Part shown: positions 58,857-64,000 of the stretch, piece after piece
Layout of the letters: every line of letters starts with the position of its first letter
Position numbering within the stretch: position 1 is the first letter of the stretch
NCBI GenBank assembly: GCA_934500835.1
Contig: CAKSTR010000002.1
Location: forward strand, 403,224-467,223
Reading direction: 5' to 3'
DNA length: 64,000 nt
Source of the DNA: an uncultured Paracoccaceae bacterium
GTDB taxonomy: Bacteria > Pseudomonadota > Alphaproteobacteria > Rhodobacterales > Rhodobacteraceae
Notes under the pieces: model-generated
Database searches by the model: none
What the model saw: only the letters and a program-made list of their open reading frames with translations
Told to the model about the DNA's origin: nothing
Program-made: the position numbers and the translations under genes

Positions 58857-59450
58857 ATGGCTGATCTTGCTATGGTGCGCCCCGAATTGACCATGCCCGC
58901 CCAAGAGGCCGAGGCCCTGAAGTCCGCCTACCAAGCCGCTGAAACCGTTCTGGAATATGGCAGCGGGGGGTCGACGGTGATGGCTGCGGAACTGGGGGCC
59001 GAGGTCTGGGCCGTCGAATCCGACGCAGGTTGGTCGCGGAAGATGCAGGACTGGTTCGCCCGGACACCGGCGAAAGGCCGCGCGCATCTTGTGCATGTCG
59101 ACATCGGTCCCACGCGCGACTGGGGCCATCCGCAGGATGACAGCGGGTTCCGGCAATGGCCGGACTATGCGCTGAAGGTCTGGGATGTGCCCGGCTTCCG
59201 CCATCCCGATGTCGTGCTGGTGGATGGCCGGTTCCGGCTGGCCTGTTTCCTGACCACCGCCTATCGCATCACCCGGCCGGTGACACTGTTCTTCGACGAC
59301 TACGCCCCGCGTCCTGCCTATCACAAGGCGGCCGCAGTGGTGGCGCCCGCACGGATCATCGGCCGCATGGCGCGGTTCGACCTGACACCGCAAACCCTGA
59401 CACCCGACCGCCTGCGCGCCTATGTCAAGGCGCTGCATCAGCCGGTCTGA
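58857..59450 (+). CDS. predicted class I SAM methyltransferase-like protein
   Basis: 197 residues, ATG 58857 with GGAGG four bases before it. The SAM-binding strand AAETVLEYGSGGSTVMAAE and the acidic end VWAVESDAGW of strand 2 are visible, then DVVLVDGRFR. Substrate unknown. Located between sufB and sufC. Confidence 0.75.
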   Translation: MADLAMVRPELTMPAQEAEALKSAYQAAETVLEYGSGGSTVMAAELGAEVWAVESDAGWSRKMQDWFARTPAKGRAHLVHVDIGPTRDWGHPQDDSGFRQWPDYALKVWDVPGFRHPDVVLVDGRFRLACFLTTAYRITRPVTLFFDDYAPRPAYHKAAAVVAPARIIGRMARFDLTPQTLTPDRLRAYVKALHQPV

Positions 59451-59463
59451 CTCTGAGGAAATC

Positions 59464-60218
<755 letters not shown>

Positions 60219-60219
<1 letters not shown>

Positions 60220-61505
60220 TGGCTGTGGCGCAGGCGAAACAGGACGCGCTGGCTGCCCGGATCGCAGGGCTGTCCTTTGCGGAAAAGGGCTGGCTTGGCG
60301 CGGCGCGGCGTCATGCGCTGGACCGGCTGGCGGCCATGGGCCTGCCCGGTCGGCGCGATGAATACTGGCGCTACACCAACCCTGCCGCGCTGAACGCGGC
60401 CGATCCGGTGCCGGCGGCCCTGTTCGATCCGGGCAGCGAGCCGCAGCTCTTCGACCATATGGACCGGGTCAGGCTGGTTTTTGTCGATGGCGTGTTCGAC
60501 CCGCGTGCCTCGGACGATCCCAGGCTGGCCGGGGCCGAGATCGAACGGCTGAGCGAGGCCGGCGGCCGGGCCAGCCATTGGGCAAGCGGCCTCTACGGCA
60601 CGCTGGAGGAGCGCGGACAGACCCCGGTCGCCCGGCCCCATGCGGCGCTGAACTCGGCCTTTGCGACGGATGGGGTGTTGATCCGCGTCACCGGCAAGGC
60701 AAAGAAGCCGGTATCCCTGATTTATATCCATGAATCAGAGAATTCTGACGCGATCCTGCATCATTGCGTGAAGCTTGAACCCGGGGCCGAACTGACCCTG
60801 CTTGAGAACGGTCCGGCCGCAGCGCGCTGCAACACGGTGTTGGAGGTCGAAGTCGCGGACGGCGCGCGCTTCCATCATGTCCGCGGTCAGGGGCGCGACC
60901 ACGAACGGCAGGCGGTGACCCACATCTTTACCCGGCTGGGCACGGAGTCGTTGTTCAAGTCCTTCACCCTGACGGCCAACGGCCGGCTTACCCGCAATGA
61001 ATGCGTGATCGAACTGACCGGGGACGACGCCATTGCCCATGTCGCCGCCGCGGCGGTCGGGGACGGCGATTTCCATCATGACGACACGGTTTTCGTGACC
61101 CATGACGCCGAACGTTGCGAAAGCCGGCAGGTGTTCAAGAAGGTGCTGATGAACGGCGCGACCGGCGTTTTCCAGGGCAAGATCCTTGTGAAGCAAGGCG
61201 CGCAAAAGACTGACGGGTATCAGATTTCCCAGTCTCTGCTGCTGGACGACGACAGCCAGTTCCTTGCCAAGCCCGAGCTTGAGATCTACGCCGATGACGT
61301 GAAATGCTCGCACGGCTCCACCTCGGGGGCGATCGACGAGACCGCGCTGTTCTATCTGCAATCGCGCGGCGTGCCGAAGCGGGTGGCGCAGTCCTTGCTG
61401 GTGCTGGCCTTCCTGGCGGAGTCGATCTCCGAAATCGAGGACGAGGCCCTTGCCGAAGAAATCCGGCTGCGGCTGGAAAGCTGGTTGCACCGGCACGAGC
61501 ATTGA
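60219..61505 (+). CDS. sufD: Fe-S cluster assembly protein SufD
   Basis: 428 residues, ATG overlapping the sufC stop as TGATG. SufB/D beta-helix core (VEVADGARFHHVRGQGRD) and C-terminal KCSHGSTSGAIDETALFYLQ. Partner of SufB. Confidence 0.97.
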
Positions 61506-61506
61506 G

Positions 61507-61986
61507 ATGGCCGTCACCACCGACATCCTTTCGGCCTGGCGGTCACCGCGCCTCTCGATCCGCCGTCATCTATCGCGCGGCGTGTCCGAGCCCTTCGCCT
61601 TCTCATTGCTGGTGGTGTTCCTGATCCTGGCCTTTGTCGGTCAGTGGCCGGTCGCCGCGCGCGAGGCTTTTCTGGCCGAGGAACCCTCGGCCCTGCCACG
61701 AATGCTGGCGCGCGGGCTTGCGCTTCTGGCAACGATCCCGTTCTGGTATGCGCTTGCCGCGCTCAGCCGGCTTGCGGCAAGGGTTCTGGGCGGACAGGGC
61801 ACCTGGTATGGCGCACGGATGGCGCTGTTCTGGGCGCTGGCGGTGACGGGGCCGCTGATGCTGCTGCTGGGAATGGTCGAGGCGATGATCGGCCCGGGCC
61901 GGCAGCTGGATGCCACCAGGGTCGCGGTCGGGGTGGCCTTCCTGGTGCTGTGGCTTCTGATGTTGCATGAGGAAGAGCGCGGATGA
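61507..61986 (+). CDS. YIP1-like membrane protein, first of pair
   Basis: 159 residues from ATG 61507, 1 nt after the sufD stop. Four hydrophobic segments. Overlaps the next gene by ATGA. YIP1-family pairs are often placed between sufD and sufS in Rhodobacterales; the reason is unknown. Confidence 0.8.
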   Translation: MAVTTDILSAWRSPRLSIRRHLSRGVSEPFAFSLLVVFLILAFVGQWPVAAREAFLAEEPSALPRMLARGLALLATIPFWYALAALSRLAARVLGGQGTWYGARMALFWALAVTGPLMLLLGMVEAMIGPGRQLDATRVAVGVAFLVLWLLMLHEEERG

Positions 61987-62582
61987 GCCTGCGTTTTCAG
62001 GATATTCTGCCTTTGGCGCAGTTCACGCTGAATGACCCGCGCCGCGGGCTTCGGGCCGTGCTGAATCTTGGGCTGCCGCTGCAGACCGGGGTTCTGGCGC
62101 TGATGCTGATCGCCGTCCTTTCGGCGCTTATCTCGCATGCGCAACTGGCTTTGATGCCGGTGGCGGGCAATCCGCTTCTGGATTTCCTGATGGGCTCGCC
62201 CTTCCGTTCCGCGCTGATCCAGGCCGCGGGGTTGCTGCTGACGGCCGGAATGATCCACTGGATCGGCCGCGCCTGGGGCGGAACCGGCCGGCTGGACGAG
62301 GCGGTCTGGGCCGTGGCCTGGCTTCAGGTCTTCATGCTGATCCTGCAACTTGGCGAGCTGGTTGCGATCCTTCTTTTCATGCCGCAGCTGGCGCTGATGG
62401 CGACGCTTGTCGGCCTTGCTGCCTCCTGCTGGCTTATCAGTATGTTCGTGGCGGAAGTTCATGGATTCCGGTCGCCGGTGAAGGTCTTTTTCGGCATCGT
62501 CGCCAGCACCGTCGCAATCTCGTTCGTCCTGAGTTTCCTGCTTGTCGGCATCATGGGACCGGAGGCCTTCACCAATGTATGA
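61983..62582 (+). CDS. YIP1-like membrane protein, second of pair
   Basis: 199 residues, five or six hydrophobic segments, starts MSLRFQDILPLAQFTLNDPR. ATGA overlap with the first YIP1-like gene and 8-nt overlap with sufS, so all three are translationally linked. Confidence 0.82.
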   Translation: MSLRFQDILPLAQFTLNDPRRGLRAVLNLGLPLQTGVLALMLIAVLSALISHAQLALMPVAGNPLLDFLMGSPFRSALIQAAGLLLTAGMIHWIGRAWGGTGRLDEAVWAVAWLQVFMLILQLGELVAILLFMPQLALMATLVGLAASCWLISMFVAEVHGFRSPVKVFFGIVASTVAISFVLSFLLVGIMGPEAFTNV

Positions 62583-63795
62583 CGTGGCGCGCATTCGCGA
62601 GGATTTCCCCATCCTCTCCCGTCAGGTGAACGGCAAGCCGCTGGTCTATCTGGACAATGGCGCCAGCGCGCAAAAGCCGCGCGCGGTGATCGAGGCGGTG
62701 ACCCAAGCCTATTCGTTGGAATATGCCAATGTTCACCGTGGCTTGCACTACCTTTCAAACCTGGCGACGGAAAAGTACGAAGCCGTTCGCGGCACGATCA
62801 AACGCTTCCTGAATGCCCCGTCCGAGGATGAGATCGTCTTCGCCAGCGGCACGACCGAGGCGATAAATCTGGTCTCTTACGCCTGGGCCGCGCCACGTCT
62901 GCAGCCGGGGGACGAGATCGTGCTGTCGGTCATGGAGCATCACGCCAATATCGTCCCCTGGCACTTCCTGCGCGAACGGCAGGGCGTGGTGCTGAAATGG
63001 GTGGAGTGCGATGCCGATGGCGACCTTGATCCGCAGGCGGTGATCGACGCGATCGGGCCACGGACCCGGCTTGTCGCGGTCACCCAGATGTCGAACGTGC
63101 TTGGCACCGTGGTCGATGTGGCCGCGATCTGCCGCGCCGCACGGGAGAAAGGGGTGCCGGTTCTGGTCGATGGCTCGCAAGCGGCGGTGCATCTGCCGGT
63201 CGACGTTCAGGCAATCGGCTGCGATTTCTACGCCATTACCGGACACAAGCTTTACGGGCCAAGCGGTTCCGGCGCGATCTTCATCCGGCGTGAGAGGATG
63301 GAAGAGATGCGCCCCTTCCTGGGCGGCGGCGACATGATCCGCGAGGTCAGCCGCGATCTGGTGACCTATGCCGATCCGCCGTTGCGCTTTGAGGCCGGCA
63401 CGCCCAGCATCGTTGCGCAGACGGGGCTTGGCGTTGCGCTCACCTATCTGATGGATCTGGGCATGCAGAATGTGGCCGCCCATGAGCGCGCGCTGCGCGA
63501 CTATGCCCGCGACCGCCTTGCCGGGCTGAACTGGTTGAACGTGCAGGGGAATTCGGCCGGGAAGGGGGCGATCTTCTCGTTCACGCTGCAAGGGGCGGCG
63601 CATCCGCACGATATCTCGACCGTGCTGGACAAGCGGGGCATCGCCGTGCGCGCAGGCACGCATTGCGCGATGCCGCTGCTGACCCATCTGGGCGTGACGG
63701 CAACCTGCCGCGCCTCCTTCGGGCTTTACAACACGGCCGAAGAGGTTGACGCACTGGTCTCGGCGCTGGAGCTGTGCCACGAGCTTTTCGCCTGA
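62575..63795 (+). CDS. sufS: cysteine desulfurase SufS
   Basis: 406 residues from ATG 62575 (GGAGG nine bases before). PLP lysine in [13 protein letters not shown], catalytic Cys in [11 protein letters not shown] with the group II context. It supplies sulfur to SufBCD, normally with SufE or SufU. Neither a sufE/sufU nor sufA/sufT is visible before the window ends. Confidence 0.97.
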   Translation: MYDVARIREDFPILSRQVNGKPLVYLDNGASAQKPRAVIEAVTQAYSLEYANVHRGLHYLSNLATEKYEAVRGTIKRFLNAPSEDEIVFASGTTEAINLVSYAWAAPRLQPGDEIVLSVMEHHANIVPWHFLRERQGVVLKWVECDADGDLDPQAVIDAIGPRTRLVAVTQMSNVLGTVVDVAAICRAAREKGVPVLVDGSQAAVHLPVDVQAIGCDFYAITGHKLYGPSGSGAIFIRRERMEEMRPFLGGGDMIREVSRDLVTYADPPLRFEAGTPSIVAQTGLGVALTYLMDLGMQNVAAHERALRDYARDRLAGLNWLNVQGNSAGKGAIFSFTLQGAAHPHDISTVLDKRGIAVRAGTHCAMPLLTHLGVTATCRASFGLYNTAEEVDALVSALELCHELFA

Positions 63796-63798
63796 CCA

Positions 63799-63838
63799 CA
63801 TACGCAGCCGTATGTTGGACCACATACGCGACCGTATG
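63799..63838. repeat. two tandem CATACG-N4-CGTATG palindromes
   Basis: ACCACATACG-CAGC-CGTATG (core 63799-63814) and ACCACATACG-CGAC-CGTATG (core 63823-63838), 24 bp apart, directly after sufS. Near-copies with the same N4 spacing occur at least six times elsewhere in the window. Confidence 0.75.
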
Positions 63839-63923
63839 GTGCAACGCATGGAACCCGGACCCGCCCGCTCCTTGCGGTTTTGACATTGCGGCCGAACCTC
63901 CAAGCGGCTATAGACCGCCGCAG

Positions 63924-64000
63924 GCACCCGTAGCTCAGCTGGATAGAGTGCTGCCCTCCGAAGGCAGAGGTCACAGGTTCGAATCCTGTCGGGTGCGCCA
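63924..64000 (+). tRNA. tRNA-Arg (anticodon CCG)
   Basis: 77 nt to the window end: acceptor GCACCCG/CGGGTGC, anticodon stem CTGCC/GGCAG with loop CTCCGAA (CCG), T loop TTCGAAT, discriminator G, encoded CCA. Confidence 0.97.

Overview
The window is high-GC DNA from an alphaproteobacterium, most likely Rhodobacteraceae/Paracoccaceae. The grounds are an ALA synthase-type hemA with an FNR/FnrL-like box, an SOS box of the alphaproteobacterial GTTC-N7-GTTC type in front of uvrA, an Irr-type iron box in front of an iscR-suf cluster, and the general style of the proteins. Two structurally different parts are present: an integrated element of about 15.6 kb (353-15944) and about 48 kb of ordinary core chromosome.

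Integrated element. It sits in the 3' end of a tRNA-Val(TAC) gene. A 20-bp copy of the tRNA 3' end is repeated at 15925-15944 next to a tyrosine integrase, which defines attL and attR. Each end also carries a pair of TGNNCCCCAAAA-type direct repeats exactly 23 bp apart, which look like integrase arm sites. Reading leftward from the integrase come an HTH protein with a promoter/operator, a tightly overlapping run of small early genes, and a 1085-aa protein with a primase-polymerase domain and an AAA helicase-like domain. Immediately downstream is a 317-bp array of twelve GGCAGGGGT 9-mers (six in each orientation, arranged fffr-ff-dyad-rr-frrr) that looks like a replication origin. Further left are an HNH-family protein, a small zinc-ribbon protein, a serine recombinase bracketed by inverted repeats, one phage tail tape-measure protein with a 58-aa partner, and an AT-rich TIR-domain protein beside attL. 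There is no terminase, portal, capsid, lysis or other recognisable tail gene. The layout (integrase, regulator, primase-helicase, iteron origin, one phage morphogenesis gene, defence cargo at the edge) fits a phage satellite, or a prophage cut down to a similar state.

Core region 16-36 kb. A TetR regulator (whose C-terminus now runs through attR), a pirin, two identical tRNA-Asp genes, a GNAT acetyltransferase and an M20 peptidase lead to hemA, a RodZ-like protein, ispG, a DsbA-like protein, an aminotransferase, a cell-wall group (N-acetylmuramoyl-alanine amidase and class A PBP), prfB, a DUF2189 membrane protein, and a bactofilin plus M23 peptidase pair.

Core region 36-55 kb. Peroxiredoxin, a large AsmA/YhdP-like protein, queA, two MFS transporters, lpdA followed by a 40-aa methyltransferase remnant, SOS-controlled uvrA, typA, a DHFR-like reductase, icd, and a four-gene leftward operon (alpha/beta hydrolase, 87-aa protein, HD phosphohydrolase, 107-aa protein).

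Region 55-64 kb is the Fe-S cluster assembly locus: Irr-type box, iscR, an IscS-like desulfurase, sufB, two unrelated small genes, sufC, sufD, two YIP1-like membrane proteins and sufS. It is followed by two tandem palindromes and tRNA-Arg(CCG). The IscR here lacks the usual cysteine triad, and a second Irr-box-like sequence lies inside the desulfurase gene.
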